Assembly: GCA_959347315.1 (NCBI GenBank) | Contig: OY365817.1 | Coordinates: 28,987,364-29,051,363 of the forward strand | Source: Bimastos eiseni | Taxonomy: Eukaryota; Annelida; Clitellata; Crassiclitellata; Lumbricidae | DNA: 64,000 bases | Direction: 5' to 3' | In this document: positions 1 through 8,660 of the stretch, piece by piece | Layout: every line of letters starts with the position of its first letter | Numbering within the stretch: the stretch's first letter is position 1 | Translations under genes and position numbers: made by a program | Notes under the pieces: model-generated | Database searches by the model: none | Seen by the model: only the letters and a program-made list of their open reading frames with translations | Told to the model about the DNA's origin: nothing

Positions 1-550
1 TAACCCCTTCCGTGGGCTTTTGTCTGACGACGCCTTTAGATGGATATTCGAAATTCGGTGGAGGCTACATTAAGGGTGACTGGAGATTTGAATTAGGAGG
101 CAGGTACGGTTGGACGAGTCTTTTATCGAAATCTCACCCCCGTGGCTCTGCTGAGTGCCTGCCCCTTTCCTAAATGCCTACCTGAATGGAACAGGGCTTT
201 TGTTGAGGGTTAAACCGGTATTAGCATAATGGTAGTCTTCCTCAAAAGAAGATAAGCCCAGTTGGACGGCTCGGATTAGCATCTGAAAGCCTAAAGAGAG
301 AAGGAGAGAAGGAAGGATGGCTACTGCTAGACTTAGGGTTGACCGGACGAGCTAAGGGCGCCTACGATTCCCTTCTGACATGCATGTAGAGGCGTCGGTT
401 TCATTGAACGAGCCCATTGTGCCAGAGAATTACACTCCGAGGCCCAAGGCAATGAAGGCATGCATTGGTCGACTTACGCTGACCCACAGAAACCGTGTTG
501 GAGATGAAACCTAAAAGGGAAGTCGTCCGTTAAACTGCCGACGAGGAAGT
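1..550. other. No gene recognised
   Basis: GC content is moderate, with no ORF worth calling and no tRNA or rRNA signature recognised. Composition is less AT-rich than the next kilobase. Confidence 0.4.
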
Positions 551-648
551 AGTTTCAGTCTAACGACTCTTGCGGTAGTAAAGATCATCAGCGTCGCCCT
601 CTTCTGTCCAGGCTTGAGACTGGTACTGTCAGAGTGTGAGCAGTGGCT
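551..648 (-). repeat. Interspersed ~100-bp repeat R1, copy 1
   Basis: Contains the R1 core in reverse orientation: GATCATCAGCGTCGCCCTC, then CCAGGCTTGAGACTGG and CAGAGTGTGAGCAGTGG. R1 in its own direction reads roughly CACTCTGG, GTGCCAGTCCCAAGCCTGGA, TAAAGGAGGAGGG, GATCTTTGTTATCACA, GTGTCGTTAAACTG. This entry defines the family for the later copies. Confidence 0.7.
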
Positions 649-875
649 GAATTTTGGCGTCGAGGTGCAAAAGACGGAGCATTTTAGACGACTTTACATC
701 TTAGGACGTTGGATGTTTTTTCTAGAATTGCCTAGAAAGGGTTGTTAGAATTCGGAAACCGAGCCAGTGTTGGCTTTCGAGGGGGTAGAAGACATGACCC
801 CGCTGCCTCATAAGGGTAGGATGACTGTTTCACGATCTTATAACTATCTCTGTATTTCTGTTATGAATAAATCTC

Positions 876-967
876 TTTCGGCTGAAAATTCGTCCGTTTT
901 ATAGACGAAAATTTTACTGATGCGGCCGAAAACGTAGGGTCTACCCAGTTCTGTGGGTGGAGACCAA
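876..967. other. Two adjacent stem-loop sequences
   Basis: Stem 1 pairs TTTCGGC ... AAATTCGTC with GACGAAAATTTT ... GGCCGAAA. Stem 2 pairs GGTCTACCCA with TGGGTGGAGACC. They lie back to back in a region with no ORF. This could be structured RNA or a degenerate fold-back element; no known RNA family is recognised. Confidence 0.4.
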
Positions 968-1190
968 TAAGCCTGAGCAGCTTTCGGCACAAGGTTAAAT
1001 ACACCTGAATTCTTTTAATATGTTTTATGATAACCGGATAGGGCCAGGGTAGGTGTAGCCTTTAGACATATTCGGCCGCAGAAGCACCAAGCGACCGAAG
1101 CGAATCATAAACAGGCCATCACATGTTTGACTTAAATCGTAACGAGGTGAATGCGTTAGTCACTTAGGTCATAAAGTGGCCACTAAAGTT

Positions 1191-1229
1191 TTGACATATG
1201 TCACAAACCTTTTTGACTTTTGTCACAAA
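1191..1229 (+). repeat. Short tandem duplication
   Basis: TTGACATATGTCACAAA and TTGACTTTTGTCACAAA occur in tandem about 20 bases apart. Function unknown. Confidence 0.5.
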
Positions 1230-1360
1230 TACGCAGCTGACTTTTCACTTAAGTCTTAAATAGATATGATTGACTTCCAAAAAGGTGATTTGCTCTAAAA
1301 TTTAAATCAATTAATTAGAATTGAGGCATTGTTCATTTGAATCAAGACACGACTCATAAT

Positions 1361-1660
1361 CTAATCTTTGTTCAAATACTCAATCAGATCAAAGTTCCGC
1401 TCGTAAGAAGTTTCGACCAATTCGTTCAAGATTTCCCAGAAATCCGCGAAAGAACGGTTGGCCTCCCACATACTTGACTGAGCGAAGGTCCTACTGGCAT
1501 CCGCCTCCAATGCAACATAAGCAACCAGAGGCAACTCAGGAGTCGACTCCAGAAGATACTCAACCAAGGAGTCAACTGCCGACTCAACCGGAAGAGACTC
1601 AAAATGAAGAGACTCAACCAATTCATACACAACCGAAGTTCGGTGCCAAACATCATGCAA
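1361..1660 (-). CDS. Unrecognised acidic ORF, about 99 codons, low confidence
   Basis: The minus-strand frame reads from about LHDVWHRTSVVYELVESLHF to FDLIEYLNKD and a TAG stop. It is acidic, with repeated LVE/LLES and ESLPVES-like segments that reflect repeated GACTCAACC blocks in the DNA. There is no clear start codon (TTG at 1660; the first in-frame stop is a few codons further upstream), no domain and no obvious splice sites. An ATTC array and a LINE tail abut its 5' side. It could be a terminal exon, a retroelement remnant or chance. Confidence 0.25.
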   Translation of the reverse strand: MHDVWHRTSVVYELVESLHFESLPVESAVDSLVEYLLESTPELPLVAYVALEADASRTFAQSSMWEANRSFADFWEILNELVETSYERNFDLIEYLNKD

Positions 1661-1675
1661 GTAAGCGACAGCTCT

Positions 1676-1890
1676 TCATTCATTCATTCATTCATTCATT
1701 CATTCATTCAATCAATCAGTCAATCATTTATGTAATTTCTATAGCGCCCCTTCAAGAAACCTATTCAGCCAGGCTAAACAAAAAAGACTTGAGGATAATG
1801 TAGAAGGCCGGTAGAGTAGTAAATGCACAGCGCTAGCGGGAGCCCATTCCAATTCTTGATTCCACCGCAATATACCTCAGTGTATTATTT
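1676..1890 (-). mobile_element. LINE/SINE 3' end with (TGAA)n tail
   Basis: Read on the minus strand: GGTGGAATCAAGAATTGGAA (the WNxLP-type end of a LINE ORF2), then TTTCTTGAAGGGGCGCTATA, then TGATTGATTGAATGAATG repeats. The GGCGCTATA(T/G) motif followed by a short tandem tail recurs through the window and marks retroposon 3' ends. Confidence 0.55.
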
Positions 1891-2190
1891 CCGTGTTGTG
1901 ATCTGGATGGGCGTTTGCTGGGAAACTGGTTAAACTGCCACAATTCTCCTCTACCCCTTAGCTAAGTTACCGAGAAGAGGGTCAGGTCTTATTTGTTATG
2001 TAGCTTATAAATGCTAAAGGTCTTGACATTTGTCAGTCATAGAATAGTTACCAACCATACTGTCCGTTCCATACCTTGTTAAAGTTTTAACTATCCTTAT
2101 AAATTTGTAAATCGGAGCCAGCGTTTAATATATGCGTTCATCTCAGAGCAACTGTCGAATAGTCATTAAATCAGAATTAATGCTACATAA

Positions 2191-2285
2191 CCCGTTCGCA
2201 CTCTGGGAGTGCCAGTCCCAAGCTTGGAGAAAGGAGAAGAGAGACGCTAGTCATCTATGTTATCACGCATTGTCGTAAAACGACC
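2191..2285 (+). repeat. Interspersed repeat R1, copy 2
   Basis: GCACTCTGGGAGTGCCAGTC is followed by CCAAGCTTGGAGAAAGGAGA and TGTTATCACGCATTGTCG. A clear but diverged copy. Confidence 0.7.
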
Positions 2286-2999
2286 ACTTATCAGCAATCC
2301 AGGTCACTCGTTGTGTTCCATTCTCGCAACGGACCCTGGAACTGTGGATGCTCTCATCTGCTAACATCACCACTGTCTGCACTCTCTGGTAGAGCCAGTC
2401 AATTAATTGTAGTTTCATCAGTAGTCAGAAGAATTCAAGTGCACAAGACAGCAGTCATATTTCAAGTTTTCTATGATTTCTAACCAAACTGGCCTATGCT
2501 AACATGCATTAAGTAATAGGAAGGTACCTGCATTTCTTTAACCCTTTCATAACTTGTCAACATTCGTTCATTCTGTACTTACAATCATACTGCGATTTGT
2601 CGGTTTGGAATAGCACGAAAATTATTATTATTATTATCTCTAATTCCTTCGACTTCTTTTTAACCAACTGAAGTGCCTCTATTCTAATCGTAATCATAAA
2701 CACCAAACTTTAAAAGCTCCATGCACTGAAAGTAAAGCGCTGAGCACCCACTTATTTATAAGTTATATTAGCAATACTAATGCCTGTTTTCTCTGCATCG
2801 GCCCTTCGTTTACTGATTCTCATACACTTCTTTTAAAAGTCCGCGCACAACTATAAATAATCTATGGCCACCAAGCACAACAGTTACCCCATGCAACTCT
2901 CTGAATTGAATTTCAAAATCTTATGTCAGTTTCTATGTAGAAACCTTTTCAAGTCATTCACTGACAACAGCTCAGTGCCGTTGATCGTCATTAGATGTT

Positions 3000-3125
3000 T
3001 AAAGCAATCAAATCAAATCAAATCAAATATGTTTTTATTCATCCCGCTAGTGTACATTGTTATTGCATAACAAGAAGAAAACGATAAAAGCAGTACAATA
3101 GAACGTTTTGGCAATTACATAATAT
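3000..3125 (-). mobile_element. LINE 3' tail with (TTTGA)n end
   Basis: On the minus strand: CACTAGCGGGATGAATAAAA then (TTTGA)n. A related ATTCATCCC(G/A)(C/T)TAGTGT block occurs again near 63140, supporting a dispersed family. No coding part is retained. Confidence 0.45.
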
Positions 3126-3173
3126 TCTAAGGGACACCTCAGAATGCATTAAAAATAGCAATAGTAATAACAG

Positions 3174-3176
<3 letters not shown>

Positions 3177-3203
<27 letters not shown>
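3177..3203 (+). repeat. (GAT)n microsatellite
   Basis: Nine tandem GAT/TGA units, followed by an AT- and AAT-rich stretch to about 3400. Confidence 0.9.
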
Positions 3204-3204
<1 letters not shown>

Positions 3205-3409
3205 ATATATAAAACGAAGCAATAATGAAACAAAGGTATTAATAATAATAACTGTTACAACGATAATAATAATAATACTAGCTCTAATAATAAATATAAT
3301 GGCCTAGGCCCTAGTCATGAAATAACAATTTGATAAGAATCACACACAAATAGTAACAGTATTAGTGATAATACTAACAACAACCATAATAAATAATAAT
3401 TAAGTTTAA

Positions 3410-3674
3410 ATGACAATCATAATGACAATAGCAATTGGGTTAGGTCACGTGAAACTACGACTGGGGCACCTGCTTGTAGGCGGTGACTTCATCGAGATGC
3501 ATTGTCAGATTGAGCGGCGACTGGAGGAAGATTGGGAGGGACCGAGAGACAGCGAAAGATGCCAGGTATTGGAAGCAATTACTCCAGTTCCAGGCTCCGT
3601 ACCTCTGAGGCATCTGATGGAGACTGTTCTCCATGCTCATCATTTCAATACCTCAGATGTAATTGGAGCTACAG
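3410..3674 (+). CDS. dve: dve-like gene, exon 1 (ULD-like, first half); 5' end uncertain
   Basis: Ends ...VIGATG at the donor ACAG|GTAAAA (3675), leaving one base for the next codon. The part from Met at 3497 (MHCQIERRL) aligns by eye with the start of the SATB ULD region. The first ~29 residues look less protein-like. The true start may be ATG 3410, 3422 or 3497, or the exon may begin at an acceptor such as the TTAG near 3441 or the TTGTAG near 3478. The exon lies between GAT/AAT microsatellites and is clearly different from them in composition. Confidence 0.7.
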
Positions 3675-3706
3675 GTAAAATATTAATAATGATAATAGTA
3701 ATAGTA

Positions 3707-3738
<32 letters not shown>

Positions 3739-5276
3739 TACTCTTGTCGGATTCTATTTTGAGAATGCCTCCTGTTAATTCCATTTCATAGATGCACGTT
3801 TAAACATCCCACCGGGATGCGTATTAACATTCTATATACGAATTCAGATATGCATATTCATGACCTGTGAGTCCTCTTGTTCATTGGATGCTGGAGAGGC
3901 GCTAATAATAATGTCCTTTAAAATATGTATGGTCGTTGCTTGCCCCCAACACAACAGCCAAGATGGTGGATAGTGGCTTATTTTGTGAGCTTCCTTTTCA
4001 AAATGAGTGCATAACTAATAGCGAAAAGAAAGTTGAAATTAGAGCGAAGCTAAGATGTGCAGAGGATGTTCACACGTCGCTGCGTTGTTACGTTGTTATT
4101 TAACGGTGCGTAAGCCATGGAGGTCAAGTGTTGAAAGAGCAGCCCTTTATTCTGCATACATATACATATAAATGGTAATAAATTTAAACTAAGTTTTATC
4201 AAGGGCGTTAAAGAATTATAAACAAGAAAAGCAATTATAAAACGCATAACTAAATAATCAGCCACGTGTTTGCTCATTAGTAATACGTCACTGGTAATGA
4301 ATATTTATTAACCTACCCTGTCATCCAATGAACAGCAGGACTTATGAATATGCATATCTGAATTCGTATATAGAATGTTAATACGCCACCGGGATCGACA
4401 ATTAAAGAACTGTCAGTCAGCATGTCAGTATTTTTGGAATAGCGCAGAAGGACTGTTGTACGTGCAAGTGCGCTGACGGATAATAATAATAATAATAATA
4501 ATAATATTCCGGTTTGGGGTCTGGCGGCTTTGGGAATGCGTTTCAACAATGAAGTGATGGGTGGGAGATTCTGCAGACTTGAGACGCGATGATGTTCTCC
4601 GATAGACCGTCCGTCCCAGTGTCTGATGTGATCGGTTGGTCAGTGTCCGGCGTACCGAAGTTACTGTAGTCCACGCCTTGGTTATCAGTCTGACCGCAGT
4701 TCGTCGTTAGAGGGGGCTTATGTGAACCCGGACATGGTTGTTTTCGAGGGCATTGTAGATGGACCCTTCCGTCTCTGTTGTGCAACTGTCTCTCAACTCT
4801 ACACTCGCTGCATACACCTTTTACCTTTTGTGAGGGTCGTAGTGATATTGTGATATCCATTCGGGAACAGAATCATTCAGTTTTTATATTCAACCAGAAA
4901 TAAATGTTTGAAAATAAACGGTAGGCTGAGATAAATGTTAAATATTGCGCTCAACTCTCAAAAGACAGAACGTTGCCATGGTAATTGACGACGTTAGCCA
5001 TTTAAATGCAAAATGGCGTAGTTTAAATGGAAGCGATGAACGCTGATATAAACGACAGAATTTAAAAACCAAACTGACTTTGATCCTGGATGATTCGGCT
5101 CTGAATGATGAACTCTTCGGTGTGACAAGATGTTGATTATTCTAATAATCCATAAATTCATTTGTAACGACGGCGCATGCCGGTGAATTCATACAAGTAG
5201 CGCCAGGCGTGAAACAATCGACCAACAACGTCAACTGAATATTGAACTAATAATAATAATATCAATAATATTATAC

Positions 5277-5307
<31 letters not shown>

Positions 5308-8300
5308 GATACCCATATAATTGTAGAAATATATTCGTCGATGCCTCCAACAATTGTAGATAAATTTCATCTATATCTGTCGGAAGTCTGACATAATGTA
5401 TGGACACAGAAGGAAGAATCCAAATCGTTATCAATATTATCACTATTTTGCGATTAACATTAGTATTGTTGTTACTGCTGACATCATCATCGTCGTCGTC
5501 GTCGTCATCATCGTAGTGTAGAGTCTTTCAATTGGAGCGGACGTTAGGCAGGCCTCTGACAGGGTTCTGTTGTCTCATGGTCATGTTTTCTGTGTGAAGT
5601 TAATGTTGAACTGACGTCATAAGACTGATATGTTGTAAGTCTGACGTCATGTTGTGGCATGCAGTCATAAGTAGCGTCAGTATTTACGTGACGTCAGATG
5701 TGTTTCGTTTGTTTAGGTTCAATTTTGCCAAACAGTAAATGGCAGGCGATCAAATTAGACGATGTGGCTCTCGATTCATTGACCACAGTCGCCGATATCG
5801 TCAGCGGAATTGAAACGTCTCGTATGATGTTGAAAATCACTCTTCCCAGGTGCGTTAATCCATCATTTCTGCTGAAAATCACTCTTCCAAGGTGAGTTAG
5901 TATTGAAATGGCCTTCATTTGGACTGATATCATTATAAATTAGTGTTCTGGAGGTGGCAAACTACGTTCGCGGTGCGAGTTGCCTTAGATTTCTAATTCT
6001 AAACGGTAGTCATGTATACGCAATGGACATTGGACACACACAAAACACAAAGATCGTTAACTCTTCAACATGCAAATGGACAGTCAATTTAACCACCCTA
6101 TAGCGAATGGAAGGACTAGCCAAACTCCTGCGGGTTGTGGACATGCATAGTTCTGCATTTTTCTTAGTTTCAGCAGTGATCAGAAGTTGAGGGAATCGTT
6201 GCTTCGTTTTCTCCTCTCAATTGTCTCGTCCGACCTCTTCACAAAAACCAAATGTCCTCTGGACAAGGTCAGTGAACTCTCGCGTCTGAGTGGCATGCGA
6301 TTACGTCGAACGACGACTAGAAACTTTTTTCCATTGTTTTTCCTATCACTGTATTGGATTTTTGGTATCGCATTTACGTGTGTCTGTAGCACCTCTAAGA
6401 GTACAGCCTCATCAGAAGCTCTCTGAGCCTCTCTCGAAAAGCCTTGTTGGGAAAAATCTTAAGAATACGGGCAGAAGCAGGAGCACTACGAGTTAAAATC
6501 GTAAATCGGAGAGGGAATATCTTTTCAATCCAAAGCAAATGGCTTACAAACGCATAAGCTCTAGGAAACAAGCAACTAAAGTTAGTTGGAACAGTAGTAT
6601 GCCTATTGTTCTATGGCACTACCGTGTGTGACTAATTAATTTGCTTTGGATCACTTTGGGGATTTAATGGCCCGCTAGGCTACACGTGGGCTTCAAGTGC
6701 TGGCTCCATATACCTTGGCAAAGGTCCATCGTAGCTGTCTGTCTCATTTTCACATGTTGTTTGTCCGAAGCCTGGATGAAGGAGGTGAGCGATGTTAATG
6801 ATCTTACGTAGGCCTATGACGCGACACCGTCAAACAGATGCCCCCCCCCCATGCGCTTTGGCACACGATATTCTGCACCTGAGTTGTGGTGGAGCTATAA
6901 TTTATATAATCATGCTTTTAAAGACGGTTGATACACGAATATCAAGAATTAGTCATCTACTCCGTGCGTAAGACCCTGCTCAAGGCCGCGCAACTTCACG
7001 AAGAAATCAGACAGCAAAATCAACAGGAATCTAATTCCGCTATATCGAACCTATGCGATAATTAGTCTAATGTTTATTAGACACGCTATCTTTTTGTGCA
7101 AAGTTGCGGATTGTCATCTTTATGGTTCAATAAACGATTACATGTAAAATATTTAAGAGTTAAGCTTCAGAACTCAGCTTATTATTGTCTTGCTATTGAA
7201 TTTTTCAGACATTGTTGGGTCAGTTACGAGCTGGTGACAAAAAATTGAATCTCTCGAATAATAAACTGCTAGCCTTTAAACAATGGGTGAGAGATTTTAA
7301 CTGTAGTGATCACCTTACGAATGGCGTTCATCTGCCCAATAGAGGAACAGATATTCCTGAACTTATGGTGGACAGTGGAACCAATCCAAGAGCGCCATCG
7401 TCAAAAACATTAGACTTGCGATCATCCTCACCTCGTTCTTCAACAAAAACATTTGACGCATTCACCGAAATAACTAAACTCAATTCCTGGTTTCAGCTGA
7501 ACCAAGATCCCACACTGACGGAACTTATCGCATATGTAGAAGATCTAAACCGTCAACCATTCCGTCACAATTACCGCGTCGACCTGAACAGCGTAGTAAG
7601 TTGGTTCTTGGAGGCAAGAGCGAAGTCCGATTTACCGTGTTTACCAAACAAAAACGCCATCTATGTGGTCGATCCCCATCTAGAAGATTCGAGCGACTCT
7701 GAGTCCGCCGTAGTCGTCCAACCAAACGACGATGGAGAGTCTGTCCCAGAAACGATGAGGACTTCTCCGGATGTCACATCAACCGAAATTTTTGAGAAGT
7801 CTTGTATGAAATCGGATGAGAACCACAACAACTGGAGCAGTCCATCACTGGTGGAAGTCTCCACAGACCAGGCAACGGACCTCAGTCTGGTTAAAAGGTC
7901 GGACTCACATTCCAGAAAGCCGTGGAACTGGAAGCCAGTAGCTCTACTCGATCCCCCCATTCGGCAGAAGCGGACAGAAAACGACACACGAGAGTATGAG
8001 GTATCAAGCGGGTCATCATCACCAAAGACGTTACCCGATCACACAATACCCGCTTCCTTCTACCCCGCCTATCCCCTCGCAACAATGTCTGGCCTGCCCA
8101 TTCACCCGAATTCCTTCCATGCAGCCACCATGCAGATCCTGCAACAGAGAGCAATGTACAACTTCTCGCACCCGGTTTTTGTGCCTCAACCATACGACAT
8201 GGAAAACATGGGAAGTCCAGGGAGCGGTAACGAGGAGAACGACCGGAGGAAACGCAGCAGGGTCTTCATTGACCCCACGACTGAAATCCCTCGACTCGAG

Positions 8301-8507
8301 CAATGGTACTTAGCAGACACACATCCAAGCGCACAGACAATCGAGCATTACACAGACGAACTGAACAAGGCAGAGTATCGACAGAGGTTTCCGAAGCTCG
8401 AGCCGAAGAACGTTCAACTGTGGTTCAAAAACCATCGTGCCAAGATGAAGCGTTTGCGACTGGAACAGGTTAAGTGCGAAACGATCAATGGCTTTCCTGG
8501 ACATTAG
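3410..8507 (+). CDS. dve: SATB/Dve (CMP/compass)-type homeodomain transcription factor, four coding exons
   Basis: Spliced gene model with exons 3410-3674, 5717-5849, 6174-6267 and 7209-8507. All introns are GT-AG and phases match at each junction (1, 2, 0), giving 596 codons plus stop. Residues ~30-132 resemble the ULD oligomerisation domain of SATB proteins (KW then TVADI then MLKITL), and ~133-195 resemble CUTL (KCPLDK then KQWVRDFN). Residues ~244-305 form a degenerate homeodomain with WFLEAR where WFxNxR is expected. Residues ~512-584 form a second homeodomain with WFKNHRAK, a K50 type, with about 10 extra residues between helices 1 and 2. No CUT domains are seen, which favours Dve/Cmp over SATB. 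A basic stretch before homeodomain 2 (RRKRSR) may be a nuclear signal, and TDLSLVK resembles a CtBP-binding motif. A nuclear DNA-binding regulator is inferred. The 5' end is uncertain: an in-frame stop lies just before 3410, and an upstream first exon is possible. Confidence 0.82.
3690..3738 (+). repeat. (AAT)n microsatellite
   Basis: A run of AAT with some AGT units just inside dve-like intron 1. It opens a long Ile-rich shadow frame that is not coding. Confidence 0.85.
3820..4385. mobile_element. Non-autonomous inverted-repeat element in dve-like intron 1
   Basis: Arms 3820-3890 and 4321-4385 are near-perfect reverse complements: left CGTATTAACATTCTATATAC to TCATTGGATG, right TCATCCAATG to GTTAATACG. 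A few bases are inserted or deleted near the inner ends (left CCTGTGAGTCC, right AGGACTTATG). About 430 bases lie between the arms. They hold no transposase ORF and resemble no family I recognise. The outer ends share a GGGAT/GATCCC-like motif. Probably a MITE or fold-back element. Confidence 0.7.
4543..4860 (-). mobile_element. LINE 5'-ORF fragment with zinc-knuckle-like motif
   Basis: A minus-strand open frame reads KGVCSECRVERQLHNRDGR then PCPGSHKPPL. This CxxC, DG and PCPGS pattern recalls N-terminal segments of retrotransposon ORFs in marine invertebrates. The remaining ~55 residues are unrecognised. It lies in intron 1 of the dve-like gene on the opposite strand, so it is not an exon of that gene. 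The family assignment is from memory. Confidence 0.4.
4972..4985 (+). promoter_or_regulatory. X-box (RFX)-like motif in dve-like intron 1
   Basis: GTTGCCATGGTAAT matches the RFX X-box consensus (GTTRCC, NN, RGYAAC) except for the last base. Confidence 0.3.
5612..5696. promoter_or_regulatory. Cluster of three perfect CRE octamers in dve-like intron 1
   Basis: TGACGTCA occurs at 5612-5619, 5642-5649 and 5689-5696, within 85 bases and ending about 20 bases before exon 2. TGACGTCA is the full cAMP-response element bound by CREB/ATF factors. Three copies this close are unlikely by chance in AT-rich DNA. It may be an intronic enhancer or an alternative promoter; no TATA box is obvious. Confidence 0.5.
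5717..5849 (+). CDS. dve: dve-like gene, exon 2 (ULD-like, second half)
   Basis: The acceptor is pyrimidine-rich (TTTGTTTAG|G). The exon reads SILPNSKWQAIKLDD, then TTVADIVSG, then MLKITLP, matching the KW/TVAD/LKI pattern of the SATB ULD domain. The donor is CCCAG|GTGCGT at 5850. A second donor, CCAAG|GTGAGT, lies exactly 42 bases downstream at 5892 in a local duplication, so an in-frame form 14 codons longer is possible (5717-5891). Confidence 0.8.
5831..5897 (+). repeat. 42-bp tandem duplication at the exon 2 splice donor
   Basis: TGAAAATCACTCTTCC followed by (C/A)AGGTG(C/A)GTTA starts at 5831 and again at 5873, an exact 42-base offset. The duplication copies the end of exon 2 with its splice donor. 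Confidence 0.8.
6174..6267 (+). CDS. dve: dve-like gene, exon 3 (start of CUTL-like domain)
   Basis: The acceptor follows a strong pyrimidine tract ending TTTCAG at 6173. The exon reads SDQKLRESLLRFLLSIVSS then KCPLDK, comparable to the RNALKDLLK/KECPL part of SATB CUTL. The donor is GACAAG|GTCAGT at 6268, phase 0. The acceptor is a NAGNAG pair (CAGCAG): use of the second AG moves the exon start to 6177 and removes one serine codon without changing frame. Confidence 0.78.
6762..6830 (+). repeat. Interspersed repeat R1, copy 3 (partial)
   Basis: GTCCGAAGCCTGGATGAAGG then GTTAATGATCTTACG. It lies within dve-like intron 3 and keeps only the centre of R1. Confidence 0.55.
7209..8507 (+). CDS. 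dve: dve-like gene, exon 4 (rest of CUTL-like domain and two homeodomains)
   Basis: The acceptor GAATTTTTCAG|ACA gives a phase-0 start (T, then LLGQLRAGD). A single open frame of 432 codons ends with TAG at 8505-8507. It codes the end of the CUTL-like region, a Ser/Pro-rich linker, homeodomain 1 (nt 7446-7631), an acidic/Ser-rich linker, a TDLSLVK motif, and homeodomain 2 (nt 8250-8468). The C-terminal tail after homeodomain 2 is only 12 residues. Codon use and the absence of stops set it apart from the AT-rich flanks. Confidence 0.9.
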   Translation, partial: TLLGQLRAGDKKLNLSNNKLLAFKQWVRDFNCSDHLTNGVHLPNRGTDIPELMVDSGTNPRAPSSKTLDLRSSSPRSSTKTFDAFTEITKLNSWFQLNQDPTLTELIAYVEDLNRQPFRHNYRVDLNSVVSWFLEARAKSDLPCLPNKNAIYVVDPHLEDSSDSESAVVVQPNDDGESVPETMRTSPDVTSTEIFEKSCMKSDENHNNWSSPSLVEVSTDQATDLSLVKRSDSHSRKPWNWKPVALLDPPIRQKRTENDTREYEVSSGSSSPKTLPDHTIPASFYPAYPLATMSGLPIHPNSFHAATMQILQQRAMYNFSHPVFVPQPYDMENMGSPGSGNEENDRRKRSRVFIDPTTEIPRLEQWYLADTHPSAQTIEHYTDELNKAEYRQRFPKLEPKNVQLWFKNHRAKMKRLRLEQVKCETINGFPGH

Positions 8508-8660
8508 GAACCATTCCGTGTATTTGAAGATTGGAGTTATGTGCCTTCTTAAATGAACATCTGAAGGAGGTTGCTTATTATGAGTAACATCCAAACTGAC
8601 TGAACGAATTTTTTCCCAGATGACGATCGAAAATAAATACGTCTACTTCAGTAATGGAAA
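8508..8660 (+). promoter_or_regulatory. 3' UTR and candidate polyadenylation signal of the dve-like gene
   Basis: An AATAAA hexamer at 8632-8637 lies about 125 bases after the stop codon of the dve-like gene. No other feature is seen here. Assignment as the used poly(A) signal is inference from position and motif. Confidence 0.4.

Noticed and set aside
1..1200. rRNA or mitochondrial insert
   Set aside because: No stretch resembles conserved rRNA or mitochondrial gene segments that I recognise.
2371..2400. Another R1 fragment (GCACTCTCTGGTAGAGCCAG)
   Set aside because: Too short and diverged to separate from chance.
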